Of a stretch of 64,000 bases of DNA, positions 16,243 through 26,842 are shown one piece after another. The DNA is from Beijerinckiaceae bacterium (GTDB lineage: Bacteria > Pseudomonadota > Alphaproteobacteria > Rhizobiales > Beijerinckiaceae). A model generated the notes under the pieces. That model was not told the origin of the DNA and made no database searches. It saw nothing but the letters and a program-made list of their open reading frames with translations. Both the position numbers and the translations under genes were made by a program. Location of the stretch: positions 1 through 64,000 of the forward strand of contig JAUXWZ010000132.1 of assembly GCA_030684835.1 (NCBI GenBank), in the 5' to 3' direction. Position 1 is the stretch's first letter. Each line of letters starts with the position of its first letter.

Positions 16243-17118
16243 ATGCGCGAGACAATGCACGTCAAGACAAGTGCTGGACGAATCGCGGTACGTACGTCAA
16301 CCGGCTCCCGGAATCCGCTGCTCTTGATCCATGGAAACTCCATGAACAGTTGCGTGTTTGACGCGTTGCTTGATGGCCCGCTTGGCAGGTCATACAAGCT
16401 TATCGCCGTCGATTTGCCGGGGCACGGAGCGTCGGAGAACGCCGCTTTTCCTGAAAAAGGCTACACGCTTCCCGGATACGCGGACGCCATGCTGGACGTA
16501 TTGTTCGCCCTGGATGCGCCGAATGCGACTATCTGCGGATGGTCGCTGGGTGGCCATGTCGCGCTTGAAATGATGGCGAATTCGAAAAGCGTGGCCGGGG
16601 CCTTCGTTGTCGGCGCGCCCCCCGTATCACCGGGCCCTGCAGCCATAAGCGGCTTCAACGTAACGCCGAATACCGCGCTCTACATGACGGAGAACTTGGA
16701 CGAAGCGAGCCAGCGGCTCCTCGCCGAAGTGAGTGTATCAGATCCGGCTCTGTATAACATTTACGAGGCCGTAGCGCGCACCGATGAGCGCGCCCGCCGC
16801 ATCGTTGTCGAGAGCCTGCTCGCTGGCGTCGGCGCCGACCCCGCCCAACTCCTTAACGACGAAAAAAGACCAATCGCGCTGATTGTCGGCGAAAACGATC
16901 CCAGCGTCTCGATGAGTTTCTTGCAATCAATTCGTGGCCCTGCCGTCTGGCGCGGGAGCGTCCAGACTATAGCCAGCGCCGCACACGCCCCGTTCCTCGA
17001 CGCTCCGGTATCATTTAACACGTTGCTTCTTCAGTTCTTGCGCGATGTCGCGCAATTGCGCCGAGCAACACCCGCGCCGCCATCGGATCAGGAGCACAGA
17101 AAACGCCTGCGCGCATGA
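16243..17118 (+). CDS. Alpha/beta hydrolase
   Basis: 291 residues from ATG 16243, preceded by CGGAG; the frame extends to a GTG at 16204 without a good ribosome-binding site. The oxyanion segment is LLLIHGNSMNSCVFDALL, the nucleophile elbow is CGWSLGGHVALEMM (Ser in G-x-S-x-G), then VGENDPSVSM (acid region) and a C-terminal SAAHAPFLDAP with the catalytic His. It belongs to the large esterase/lipase/C-C hydrolase group. A LigB-type dioxygenase gene lies close by on the other strand, so a ring-cleavage-product hydrolase role is possible but only inferred. Confidence 0.8.
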   Translation: MRETMHVKTSAGRIAVRTSTGSRNPLLLIHGNSMNSCVFDALLDGPLGRSYKLIAVDLPGHGASENAAFPEKGYTLPGYADAMLDVLFALDAPNATICGWSLGGHVALEMMANSKSVAGAFVVGAPPVSPGPAAISGFNVTPNTALYMTENLDEASQRLLAEVSVSDPALYNIYEAVARTDERARRIVVESLLAGVGADPAQLLNDEKRPIALIVGENDPSVSMSFLQSIRGPAVWRGSVQTIASAAHAPFLDAPVSFNTLLLQFLRDVAQLRRATPAPPSDQEHRKRLRA

Positions 17119-17126
17119 GGGCGTAA

Positions 17127-17360
17127 TCAATCTTTGCGTCGCAGCTTGTCTTGCGAAATCTCAGGACTCTGCGCACCCTTGCGGCGAGCGGGAAGCGGAC
17201 CGCAAGCCAAATCCAGACCTCTGGTCAAGAGTCGCAGGCGATCATCCCGGCTCATGGCGCGCAATTCGGCGACTTCGTTCGCGATCGAGGCCGGTCCGGG
17301 CCCTTGGTCTTCAGCAGCAGGCGTATTGTCTTCAACAACATGCGTCGGCTTCTTCGCCAT
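17127..17360 (-). CDS. Hypothetical protein, 77 residues
   Basis: ATG 17360 follows AAGGGGG; a GTG two codons upstream is the alternative. The product is a polar, basic soluble protein (MAKKPTHVVEDNTPAAEDQG) whose middle, ELRAMSRDDRLRLLTRGLDL, is helical. It lies 54 bases after the LigB-like gene in the same direction. No family recognised. Confidence 0.5.
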   Translation of the reverse strand: MAKKPTHVVEDNTPAAEDQGPGPASIANEVAELRAMSRDDRLRLLTRGLDLACGPLPARRKGAQSPEISQDKLRRKD

Positions 17361-17414
17361 CGGCACCCCCTTCGCGCACGCATCGCATACGTCAGCGCGA
17401 CCGCAACAAATGGC

Positions 17415-18422
17415 TCACCGCCAGACGGCAAATCCCATGCCGCTGCCGGTGCCTGCTTCCGTGCGATAGCAGGCGGCGTAATCAATGATTTTCATCGCCA
17501 AATTCGTTTCAGCGAGTATCCCTGCAACGACAATCCAGTTCTTGATCTCCGACGTTCCCGAACGGAAATGGATCTCGGGCTCGCGAACGAGACTCTCGTA
17601 GTCGCGTGACGCCATCGCCTTGAGCAGTCGCGCGTCCATCTCCTCGTCGACCACAAAATGAGTTAGCCCACCCGATGCGGCCACCGCGATGCGCTCCGCT
17701 CCGGGCCACTCGTGAAGCGCCCGGCCGATTGCTCGGCCAAACTCGAAGCAACGGCGCGTCGATGGCTGGTTCGGTGGATAATAAGTGTTGACCATGACGG
17801 GAATAAGCGGCGGGCGCTCTGAAAGGATGCGCCGATAGATAAAGCCGAAAGAATGGCCAAGCCGCCGAGGAACGCCTGCATCCGCCGGTTGCGCCGCGCA
17901 GGACGTCACATCGAATCCATCGCGCACGGCGCTCAGCACCAGGTGCGATGCAAGCGCGGTAGGACATGCATAGGTTTCGTCGCGCTCGGGATAGTAAATT
18001 TGCGCCGCGTAACTCAGGCCGAGACTGTTCTGACGCTCGGTTTCAGCGTCCGACAGCGCGCGGTTCAGCAGCTGATCGCCATGAAAGATTGAAAATGCCG
18101 GCTGAATATCGGGCATGAACCATTCGTGATGATCGTCGCCGATGATCAGCAGCGCGTCAGGACTCGCCTCCTCACAGGCCCGGCCGAGTTCGTCGAGGCT
18201 GCGCTGGCAACGCGCGAAACGGTCGGCGCGCACATCGGCTGCGTTCAGGGCCGCAAACTCCGGGCCGCGCGCCTGAAGCAGCGTTGCAAAATCATAGGTC
18301 TTGTCGCGCCAGGCGAGTTCATTGTTTCGGCGGTCAACGGCGCCGCGCAGATCCCATTCGTGCGGCGGCGTTGCAAGCAGGGGTCCATGCGACGTGGCGA
18401 AGCCAAGAACTATCTCTGCCAT
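17415..18422 (-). CDS. LigB-type class III extradiol ring-cleavage dioxygenase, copy 2
   Basis: 335 residues. The family includes protocatechuate 4,5-dioxygenase LigB and gallate dioxygenases, which open catechol-type rings at a non-haem Fe(II). The first ligand fits His12 in ATSHGPLL. A second His (H98) sits in LIIGDDHHEWF at the place of LigB His61, and an acidic ligand can come from RSGTSEIKNWIVV. It ends EAGTGSGMGFAVW, shared with copy 1 at 31830. ATG 18422 gives the conserved MAEIVLG start. No LigA-like small subunit is adjacent. Substrate unknown; all three ligands appear present. Confidence 0.8.
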   Translation of the reverse strand: MAEIVLGFATSHGPLLATPPHEWDLRGAVDRRNNELAWRDKTYDFATLLQARGPEFAALNAADVRADRFARCQRSLDELGRACEEASPDALLIIGDDHHEWFMPDIQPAFSIFHGDQLLNRALSDAETERQNSLGLSYAAQIYYPERDETYACPTALASHLVLSAVRDGFDVTSCAAQPADAGVPRRLGHSFGFIYRRILSERPPLIPVMVNTYYPPNQPSTRRCFEFGRAIGRALHEWPGAERIAVAASGGLTHFVVDEEMDARLLKAMASRDYESLVREPEIHFRSGTSEIKNWIVVAGILAETNLAMKIIDYAACYRTEAGTGSGMGFAVWR

Positions 18423-18517
18423 TCCGCGCCACACTCCCTAAGCACGCAGTCAAGCCGCGTCTTTGAACAGTGTGCCCACCGAGAGGCAAAGGAATCAAGA
18501 GGGGTTGAGCAAACCAC

Positions 18518-18844
18518 TCAGCGAGGCGGCGGCAATTCCTGCGCTGCGGCCAGAGGCTGCGCACAGCGCCGTTTCTGCCAAACCCAATGCAGGAAATAGA
18601 CAACAAGCGAGCCCAGCACCGCGGCCAGCAGGTCGCGGGCGGAAATTGCGATCCTGTCGAGGTTGGGAAAGAGATTGAACATCGCAAAAGCGGCGCCCCC
18701 GACAAGCGCGCCCGTGACGCCGAGAATCAAATTGCGAAGCAAGCCAAAGCCACGCGTGCGCGCGGTCAGCGCAAGCGCCGCGATACTGCCGCCTGCGAGC
18801 CCCACGAGAAGCCAGGTGAGAACGTTGTAAATGCCCACGGACAT
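18518..18844 (-). CDS. GlsB/YeaQ/YmgE-type stress-response membrane protein
   Basis: 108 residues with three hydrophobic segments: LTWLLVGLAGGSIAALALTA, then RGFGLLRNLILGVTGALVGG, then a third helix and a basic tail (RCAQPLAAAQELPPPR). The small-residue pattern and the R-x-x-L-x-N-x-x-x-G core match the transglycosylase-associated (GlsB/YeaQ/YmgE) family, inner-membrane proteins linked to stress responses, of unknown mechanism. The start follows AAGGAGGGT. It is slightly longer than the usual 80-90 residues because of the tail. Confidence 0.7.
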   Translation of the reverse strand: MSVGIYNVLTWLLVGLAGGSIAALALTARTRGFGLLRNLILGVTGALVGGAAFAMFNLFPNLDRIAISARDLLAAVLGSLVVYFLHWVWQKRRCAQPLAAAQELPPPR

Positions 18845-18943
18845 GACGGCCTACCCTCCTTGACGGACAAAAGTTTGTCATGCGAACGCCCGATTGACCA
18901 GACGTCCAGAACCGTCAGACTAGCCGAGGCGACCGCGTTTGGT

Positions 18944-20635
<1,692 letters not shown>

Positions 20636-20736
20636 TCACCTAACGCAATGCAATGGATGGAGTGAAACCAGAGACATGCAATCGACAACCTTTCGCGCCG
20701 CGCTATAGTCCCGGCGTTGGGATCAGGGCCTCGCGA

Positions 20737-22791
20737 ATGTCAGTCAAAGCTGTTTATTTTCAAATTCCGATCGTTCTGTCCGCCTTTCTCCTTTTCCTCC
20801 TTCAGCCGATCATGGCCAAGCAGATCCTGCCCTGGTTTGGCGGGTCCGCGAGCGTCTGGAACACATGCGTCTTCTTCTTCCAGTTGTTGCTCCTGCTCGG
20901 TTACCTCTACGCCCATGGGCTGGTGCGCTTTGCTGCGCCCAGAACGCAGGCCTATATCCACATTGGCATGCTTGCGCTTTGCCTTTTGAGCCTACCCGTA
21001 ATCGCATCCGGATACTGGAAGAGCAGCGACGTCGACCCGGCAGTGCGCATCTTGATGATGCTGGCCACGACAGTTGGCCTTCCCTATTTGCTCCTCTCGT
21101 CCACGAGCCCGCTCCTGCAGGCGTGGTACGCGCGCACGATGGCCGCTCCCTACAAGCTGTTCGCCATTTCCAACGCGGCTTCGCTGGGCGGCCTTCTCGC
21201 CTATCCGTTCCTCATCGAACCCGTTCTGAACATCGCGCAGCAGGCCTGGCTTTGGTCTGCCGGCTTCCTCATCTTCGCTTGCGCTTGCGCTTATGTGGCC
21301 GTCATCAGCGCGCTGGCGGCGCGCGGAGCCACGGGTGATCGCGCAAGCGGGCGTCATATGCCGCTGGGCGAAGCGCCCAGTGCGCGGCTGCGCCTGCTGT
21401 GGATTACGCTTTCCGCGCTGGGCTCGCTCGCGCTCATTTCCATCACCGCGTTCATCGCGCAGAACATCGCGTCGATGCCGCTGATCTGGGTCGCCCCGCT
21501 TGCGATCTACCTGATAACCTTCATTCTGGCTTTTAGCGGACGCGATTACAGTGGATGGGGGACGCTTCTTCCGGCGCTCGGCCTGAGCCTCGCCATGGTC
21601 GCGTCTTACCAGTCCATTGACTTCATCCAGGAGTTTCAGTTCTCCCTGCCCATCTTCATGGCCGGGCTGTTCTTCATATGCCTGTTTTGCCACGCTCAGC
21701 TTGCGGCGACGAAACCGCATCCGTCGCGGCTCACAGAGTTCTACATTCTGGTTTCGCTGGGCGGTGCGCTTGGCTCTCTGGCGGGCAGCATGCTGGCCCC
21801 ATTTGTTCTCAGTGGCGACTTCGAAATGCCGATCACGCTGGCGCTCGTGGCCGCGCTGATTGCCTGGCGCGCGCGCGAAACGACGGCCGTATATCGCACC
21901 GGCGTGGCTCTGGCCGCCGTGATTGTGGCTGGCGTTGCGATTTGGCAGATCGCCGATCAATACGCCACCGCCCGCGTTCTTGTGCGCAATTTCTATTCGG
22001 CGCTGCGCATATTGGACACCGGCGAAGGCGCAGAGCGGCGCCGCACGATGGAGCACGCCGGCGTCAACCATGGCTCGCAATTTCTCGATCCCGCGCGGCG
22101 CGGTGAAGCACTCGCCTATTACAGCCCTTCTTCGGGCGTTGCCTTAGCCATTGCGCGCCAACGTGAACTTGCCGCCGGCAAACCTCTAGCGGCGGGTTTC
22201 ATCGGTCTTGGCGCCGGGGCGCTCGCAGCCTACGGCGAAAGTGGAGACACATTCCGCTTTTACGAAATCAACCCGCAAGTGATCGACCTCGCAAAACGGG
22301 AGTTCACGTATCTCTCCGACAGCAAGGCCAATATCTCGCTGGCCCTGGGAGATGCGCGGCTCGTGCTCGAGGCCGAAAAGCCACAAGCCTTTGACCTCAT
22401 TGTTGTGGACGCGTTCTCGGGCGACGCCATACCGTTGCATCTGCTAACGCGCGAAGCCGTCGCGATCTATCGAAAGCATCTGCGCCCGGGTGGAGCGCTT
22501 CTGTTCCATATCAGTAATCGCTTCGTCGACTTGCAACCCCCGCTGGCGCGCCTCGCACTTGAAGAAAACCTGCACGCGCGCATGGTCATCGATTCCCCCG
22601 AGGGATCAGAGGACGATGATTCACCCTTGATGGATTCCGACTGGGTGCTCATGGCGACAGACCCGTCGTGGTTCCAAAACCCAAAGCTTGAGGAAGAGTC
22701 AGAACCGTTGCGAGCGCCAATGCGCGGACGCGCGTGGACCGACGACTTCAATAACATCCTCTCCGCAATCAGACTTGGCGGCAGCAATTGA
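20737..22791 (+). CDS. Membrane-anchored spermidine-synthase-like protein (fused MFS/SpeE type)
   Basis: 684 residues. The first 420 or so are hydrophobic helices (VLSAFLLFLLQPIMAKQILP opens the region). After them comes a spermidine synthase-like Rossmann methyltransferase fold: GLGAGALAAYG at about residue 488, FYEINPQVIDLAKREF, and LIVVDAFSGDAIPLHLLT at about 555. Proteins of this layout are common and uncharacterised; whether they make polyamines is doubtful, since the aminopropyltransferase substrate residues are not all conserved. The start at 20737 is the Met before the first helix. Divergent from pgm with a 164-base gap. Confidence 0.8.
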   Translation: MSVKAVYFQIPIVLSAFLLFLLQPIMAKQILPWFGGSASVWNTCVFFFQLLLLLGYLYAHGLVRFAAPRTQAYIHIGMLALCLLSLPVIASGYWKSSDVDPAVRILMMLATTVGLPYLLLSSTSPLLQAWYARTMAAPYKLFAISNAASLGGLLAYPFLIEPVLNIAQQAWLWSAGFLIFACACAYVAVISALAARGATGDRASGRHMPLGEAPSARLRLLWITLSALGSLALISITAFIAQNIASMPLIWVAPLAIYLITFILAFSGRDYSGWGTLLPALGLSLAMVASYQSIDFIQEFQFSLPIFMAGLFFICLFCHAQLAATKPHPSRLTEFYILVSLGGALGSLAGSMLAPFVLSGDFEMPITLALVAALIAWRARETTAVYRTGVALAAVIVAGVAIWQIADQYATARVLVRNFYSALRILDTGEGAERRRTMEHAGVNHGSQFLDPARRGEALAYYSPSSGVALAIARQRELAAGKPLAAGFIGLGAGALAAYGESGDTFRFYEINPQVIDLAKREFTYLSDSKANISLALGDARLVLEAEKPQAFDLIVVDAFSGDAIPLHLLTREAVAIYRKHLRPGGALLFHISNRFVDLQPPLARLALEENLHARMVIDSPEGSEDDDSPLMDSDWVLMATDPSWFQNPKLEEESEPLRAPMRGRAWTDDFNNILSAIRLGGSN

Positions 22792-22853
22792 GCACGATTT
22801 TCCGAGTCTGAAACGTCTCAAAAACGCCACGCCTCTCTGGCTCTGTTCACAAG

Positions 22854-23423
22854 ATGAAGCCTGAGATCATCGAAACGAGGACGCTTTTCAGCGGTTGGAC
22901 CCGGCTCCTGTCGGCCCGCATTCGTTTGCCCGACGGCAAGATTGCCGTGCGTGAAATCGAAGATCACGGCCGCGCTGTCGCAGTCCTCCCCTATGACGAA
23001 AAGCGGCGAACAATCCTTCTCGTTCGCCTCCTGCGCGCACCCGCGCTCTTCGCCGAAAACGTTGCGGACGTGCTGGAGGCGCCCGCCGGGATGATCGAGG
23101 AGGAAGATGCGGAAGACGCTGCGCGACGGGAGATCCTTGAGGAAACCGGCTTCCGGATTGGACGGCTTGAGCGCGTCGGCGCCGCCTGGACCTCGCCTGG
23201 TTTATCGACAGAGAAGCTCGATCTGTTCCTCGCCCCTTACACAGCCGATGGGCGCGAAGGCCCCGGTGGCGGCGTCGCCAATGAGAACGAGAACATCACG
23301 ACTGTGGAACTCAATGCCAGTGCAGCTTGGGCCATGCTGGAATCTGGCGAGCTCGACGATTTAAAAACTTTGACGCTCCTGTTGTTCTTACGCGGCAGGC
23401 GTCCCGAGCTGTTTGCATCGTAA
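22854..23423 (+). CDS. Nudix hydrolase, ADP-ribose/GDP-mannose pyrophosphatase type
   Basis: 189 residues. The Nudix box runs from GMIEEEDAEDAARREILEET to GF, containing the catalytic REILEE core. It is preceded by FAENVADVLEAPA, typical of the ADP-sugar diphosphatase/NudK branch. ATSPGLSTEKL-like residues (TSPGLSTEKLDLFLA) follow, as in NudF/NudK. It probably hydrolyses a nucleoside diphosphate sugar to a monophosphate. It lies 62 bases after the spermidine-synthase-like gene in the same direction and may be co-transcribed. Confidence 0.85.
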   Translation: MKPEIIETRTLFSGWTRLLSARIRLPDGKIAVREIEDHGRAVAVLPYDEKRRTILLVRLLRAPALFAENVADVLEAPAGMIEEEDAEDAARREILEETGFRIGRLERVGAAWTSPGLSTEKLDLFLAPYTADGREGPGGGVANENENITTVELNASAAWAMLESGELDDLKTLTLLLFLRGRRPELFAS

Positions 23424-23502
23424 CGCAACTCGGACGTCCGCAAGGATCGAAAGCCGCGTCCGGGCGTTCTCGAAAGGCCATGCCTCCGCCTCGAGTACAC
23501 TG

Positions 23503-25464
23503 ATGACCGCTCCACTCACGCCAGCTCCGCCCCCTGCCGCTCAATCGCAAAAATCCCAAACGAGCCCGGCTGTCGTAGCCGCCCAGACTCCACAGCGCGA
23601 TATGCTGACCATGCTCGCGGTCGGCGTCGTAGTGGTCACGGCGCTTTACGTTGGACGCGACATCATTCTGCCCGTTGTTCTCGCGGTTATTCTGGCGTTT
23701 GTCCTCACTCCCATCGTCAACTTTCTGCGCAGGTTACGCATCCCGCGCGCGCCGGCAGTCATCCTTTCGGTAGCCTTCGCGCTGGCCATGCTGACGACGC
23801 TCGGCTTTCTCATCACCTCGCAGGTGGGCCAACTCGCAGCGGATCTTCCCCGATATGAGGCGACCATCCAGCAGAAGGTGTCAGGCATTCAGGAGGGAGT
23901 GATTGGTCGCATTTCCAACATGGCGGACAATCTTGGCCGGCGTTTCGAGCGCACAGCGGAGACCGAGACTTCGCCGTCGGAGACTGCGCGCGCCGAGCAA
24001 GCGCGGCCCATGCCTGTCGAATTGCACATGCCCGATCTTACGCCTCTCCAACTGGCGCAACGCTTTATCCTGCCCGCACTGCATCCCCTTGCGACGTTCG
24101 CTATCACGTTCGTCGTGCTCATCTTCATCATGCTGCAGCGCGAGGATTTGCGCGATCGCGTCATCCGGCTTTTTGGATCACGCGATCTGCATCGCACAAC
24201 CATTGCGATGGATGACGCAGCCATTCGACTCAGCCGCTATTTTCTGATGCAGGTTGCGCTTAGCGCAATGTACGGCGTCCTGGCTTCATTCTTCTTATGG
24301 ATTATCGGGGTCCCTAGCCCCATTCTTTGCGGTGTTCTGGCGGCTGCTATGCGGTTCGTGCCGTACGTCGGCTCCATCATCGCCGCCGTCTTTCCCATGG
24401 CGCTGGCGATGGCTGTTGATCCTGGCTGGACGACGCTGCTGCTGACAATCGCGTTCTTCACGATTGGTGAGTCCTCGATGGGCTACGTCGTCGAGCCGCT
24501 TGTTTACGGACAGAGCACGGGTCTCTCTCCGTTCGCAGTGATCTTGTCGACGATCTTCTGGAGTTGGCTCTGGGGACCGGTTGGTTTGATTCTCGCCATG
24601 CCGCTGACACTGTGCCTCGTCGTGCTGGGTCGACATGTCGAGTCGTTTCAATTTCTGGATGTGATACTGGGCGACTCGCCGCCGCTGGAGCCATCGCAGA
24701 ATTTCTACCAGCGCATGCTTGCTGAGGATCCCGATGAGGCGCTTGAACAGGCCGAAATTTACCTGAAGGAGCGCTCTCTCATCCATTATTACGACGACGT
24801 CGCGCTGCCCGGGCTAATCCTAGCGGCGAGAGACGCAGGCCGCGGCGTCCTGAAGAGCGAAAATCTGGACTCGATCCGGCGGAGCGTGCATGCGCTCGCC
24901 ACTGACCTCTCCGGAACGCCCGACCTGGCCCCCCCTCAGGCCGATGAAGATCCGGCCGCTAACACGGCGGAGACTGACGCCGCAGCGCTGGACGAAGTTT
25001 GGCGGACTGAAGGCGCGGTGCTCTGCGTGGCGGGGCGCGGCCCCCTCGACGAGGCGGCCTCCACCCTCCTCGTCGACGTGTTGCGCAAGCATGGCTTCGG
25101 GGCTCTCCTCGTACCCTACGCCTCAGTGACCCGGGGACGTGCAGGAACGATAGACGCCTCGCACGCAAAACTTGCATGCGTGACACATCTCGAATTGGAG
25201 GGCGCGCCTGCGCATCTGCGTTATTTGCTGCGGCGTTTGCGAAATGCGTTGCCGCCGGTCACCGTCGTTGCCGGCTTATGGCCGTCGGGCGATCCAATAC
25301 AATCGGACGATGCGCTGCGCGCTCATGTCGGGGCCGATCATTACGTTACGACTGTACGTGAAGCGCTGGAGGTTGTGCTCACTGAAGCGCATGCGCCGCC
25401 AGAAGTCACTGAGAAGCGTGCGGAAGCGGCGGCGCGGCTCGATCGACCGTTGCCGCTTCCGTAA
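23503..25464 (+). CDS. AI-2E family transporter with long cytosolic C-terminal extension
   Basis: 653 residues. Residues about 30-390 form the multi-helix AI-2E/PerM domain: TMLAVGVVVVTALYVGRDII, FVLTPIVNFLRRLRIPRAPA, FVPYVGSIIAAVFP, and EPLVYGQSTGLSPFAVILST, the family signature. The usual family length is about 350. Here roughly 250 more residues follow, including a soluble alpha/beta segment (AVLCVAGRGPLDEAASTLLV, VTVVAGLWPSGD) resembling a Rossmann or B12-binding-like fold. ATG 23503 gives a Pro-rich N-terminal tail. Substrate unknown: members export varied solutes or act as Na+/H+ antiporters. It overlaps nothing and ends four bases before the convergent gene. Confidence 0.8.
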   Translation: MTAPLTPAPPPAAQSQKSQTSPAVVAAQTPQRDMLTMLAVGVVVVTALYVGRDIILPVVLAVILAFVLTPIVNFLRRLRIPRAPAVILSVAFALAMLTTLGFLITSQVGQLAADLPRYEATIQQKVSGIQEGVIGRISNMADNLGRRFERTAETETSPSETARAEQARPMPVELHMPDLTPLQLAQRFILPALHPLATFAITFVVLIFIMLQREDLRDRVIRLFGSRDLHRTTIAMDDAAIRLSRYFLMQVALSAMYGVLASFFLWIIGVPSPILCGVLAAAMRFVPYVGSIIAAVFPMALAMAVDPGWTTLLLTIAFFTIGESSMGYVVEPLVYGQSTGLSPFAVILSTIFWSWLWGPVGLILAMPLTLCLVVLGRHVESFQFLDVILGDSPPLEPSQNFYQRMLAEDPDEALEQAEIYLKERSLIHYYDDVALPGLILAARDAGRGVLKSENLDSIRRSVHALATDLSGTPDLAPPQADEDPAANTAETDAAALDEVWRTEGAVLCVAGRGPLDEAASTLLVDVLRKHGFGALLVPYASVTRGRAGTIDASHAKLACVTHLELEGAPAHLRYLLRRLRNALPPVTVVAGLWPSGDPIQSDDALRAHVGADHYVTTVREALEVVLTEAHAPPEVTEKRAEAAARLDRPLPLP

Positions 25465-25468
25465 AGGG

Positions 25469-25687
25469 CTATTCGGCTGGGAAATACTCTTGGTCGTGAT
25501 CACCATCGAAAATCGCCGCTTTGATAGGGCACGATCCCTCATAGCCGCGCCATGCCAGATAGGCGCCCGACGCGAGGGCAAATATGTTCAGCAGGGGATT
25601 AGGCCGGGGCTTCACGCTTGCGGCTGCCAGCCCAAGGCCTGCCATCATATAAAGCGCGCGTTGTGATGCGTTGAGATTGTGTTCCAT
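25469..25687 (-). CDS. Small YgaP/DUF2892-like membrane protein
   Basis: 72 residues, ATG 25687 with a strong AAGGAG. It starts MEHNLNASQRALYMMAGLGL, has two hydrophobic segments (the second NPLLNIFALASGAYLAWRGY), and a C-terminal CPIKAAIF with one Cys. The N-x-x-x-R start followed by a helical pair resembles the YgaP-type inner-membrane DUF2892 domain. Role unknown. It is convergent with the AI-2E gene, with a four-base gap. Confidence 0.65.
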   Translation of the reverse strand: MEHNLNASQRALYMMAGLGLAAASVKPRPNPLLNIFALASGAYLAWRGYEGSCPIKAAIFDGDHDQEYFPAE

Positions 25688-25811
25688 CGGTGCACTCCTT
25701 GAGCTTTGCCAACGGCGCCTCGACGGGAAGGTTCCCCGGGCAGGATGGAAAGCTCAAACCGTCAAGGTCTTATCGAAGCACGGAACATAATCATGCGAAA
25801 AGCCGGTGACG

Positions 25812-25844
25812 AAAAAGCCCGCCGCTTCAACTGAAGCGGCGGGC
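25812..25844 (-). terminator. Rho-independent terminator of terC
   Basis: A perfect 12-bp stem (GCCCGCCGCTTC with GAAGCGGCGGGC, loop AACT on the + strand, 25817-25844). Read leftward, it is followed by TTTTT at 25816-25812. It lies 26 bases after the terC stop. Confidence 0.85.
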
Positions 25845-25869
25845 TCGTTATTTAAGAGAGGCGGCTTTG

Positions 25870-26520
25870 TCAGCCCTTCATAAGGTAGGGAAACACTTCC
25901 ATGCCGCCGCGATAAACCATTTCAAGCGCGACATAGAGAATGACTGCGAGACCGACATAGGCGATCCAGCGATGCTTCTGCAGCAGCCGCGCAATAAACG
26001 TTGCGGCAAGACCCATCAGCGCGATGGAAAGTGCTAGGCCGAATACGAGCACCCAGGGATGCTCGCGAGCTGCGCCCGCCACAGCAAGCACGTTGTCGAG
26101 TGACATCGTGACGTCAGCGACGAGGATCTGCCAGGCAGCCTGAGCGAAGGACTTGCGGGGAGCCGTTTTTGCGATCTCGCCGTCCTGGTTGAGATCTGCA
26201 TTTGCGATAATCTCTTCCACATCGTGACCATCGCTATCGCGAAGCTCTCGCCACATCTTCCAGCAGACCCACAGAAGCAGGAGGCCGCCAGCGAGCAACA
26301 GACCCACAATCGCCAGCAACTGGGTGGTGATGCCCGCGAAGATGATGCGGAGAACAGTCGCCGCAATGATCCCGATCAGGATCGCCTTGTTACGTTGATC
26401 CTTCGGCAACCCAGCTGCCGCGAGTCCGATGACGATCGCATTGTCGCCCGCAAGCACAAGGTCAATCATGATGACCTGCGCCAAAGCGGTAAGCACTTCA
26501 GGTGTTATAAAATCGAACAT
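25870..26520 (-). CDS. TerC family integral membrane protein
   Basis: 216 residues, seven hydrophobic helices. TerC hallmarks are VIMIDLVLAGDNAIVIGLAA (the charged LAGDNA motif in helix 1-2) and its repeat DVTMSLDNVLAVAGAA in the second half. An acidic insert between the halves (DGHDVEEIIANADLNQDGE) resembles a Ca-binding-like loop. TerC proteins are implicated in tellurite resistance and in manganese export or metallation of exoenzymes. A terminator follows. The 322-base upstream region was examined for a manganese riboswitch and none could be confirmed. Confidence 0.88.
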   Translation of the reverse strand: MFDFITPEVLTALAQVIMIDLVLAGDNAIVIGLAAAGLPKDQRNKAILIGIIAATVLRIIFAGITTQLLAIVGLLLAGGLLLLWVCWKMWRELRDSDGHDVEEIIANADLNQDGEIAKTAPRKSFAQAAWQILVADVTMSLDNVLAVAGAAREHPWVLVFGLALSIALMGLAATFIARLLQKHRWIAYVGLAVILYVALEMVYRGGMEVFPYLMKG

Positions 26521-26842
26521 TGATTGGCTTTCCCCGTATCAAAGCACGCAATGCGCACGTGACCGCTAGCTGCGCCGCGCGTCGCCCCGATCAGGGACGT
26601 TCGTGCTGAACAACTTGAGTTGGGCTGCCAGGGAGGAAAAGGGATCCGCACCGACCGCCCCAGTCCGACATCGCGACCTCGAGAGGTCGCCAGAGGGGCC
26701 CGGGCTGGCGAAAATCCAGATAGCACTGCCGCACGCTTGCGGGAATAGTCATAGCGAAAATACGGGCGGAAAACTATACATTATCCCCCGCGCTTCGGAA
26801 TCGTACCTAAAAAAATTACCGTATCTATACGGATATGGAGGC
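26521..26842. other. 322-base intergenic region upstream of terC
   Basis: It holds the terminator of the lytic transglycosylase gene at its right end (26809-26832) and must contain the terC promoter and leader. It also holds a perfect inverted repeat GCGACCTCGAGAGGTCGC (about 26673-26690) inside the probable leader. The sequence near 26740-26820 is AT-rich compared with its surroundings. No protein frame with a ribosome-binding site was found. Confidence 0.5.
26809..26832 (-). terminator. Terminator after the lytic transglycosylase gene
   Basis: Read leftward, CCGTATAGATACGG (a 5-6-bp stem with a tight loop) is followed by TAATTTTTTT, ten bases after the stop at 26843. The stem is short but the seven-T tract is good. 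Confidence 0.55.

Noticed and set aside
20992..22080. Minus-strand frame of 362 residues within the spermidine-synthase-like gene
   Set aside because: Very Arg/Gln-rich, no conserved motif; antisense shadow of a strong membrane-protein gene.
26521..26842. yybP-ykoY manganese riboswitch before terC
   Set aside because: I could not see the conserved core sequence elements; only the genetic position fits.
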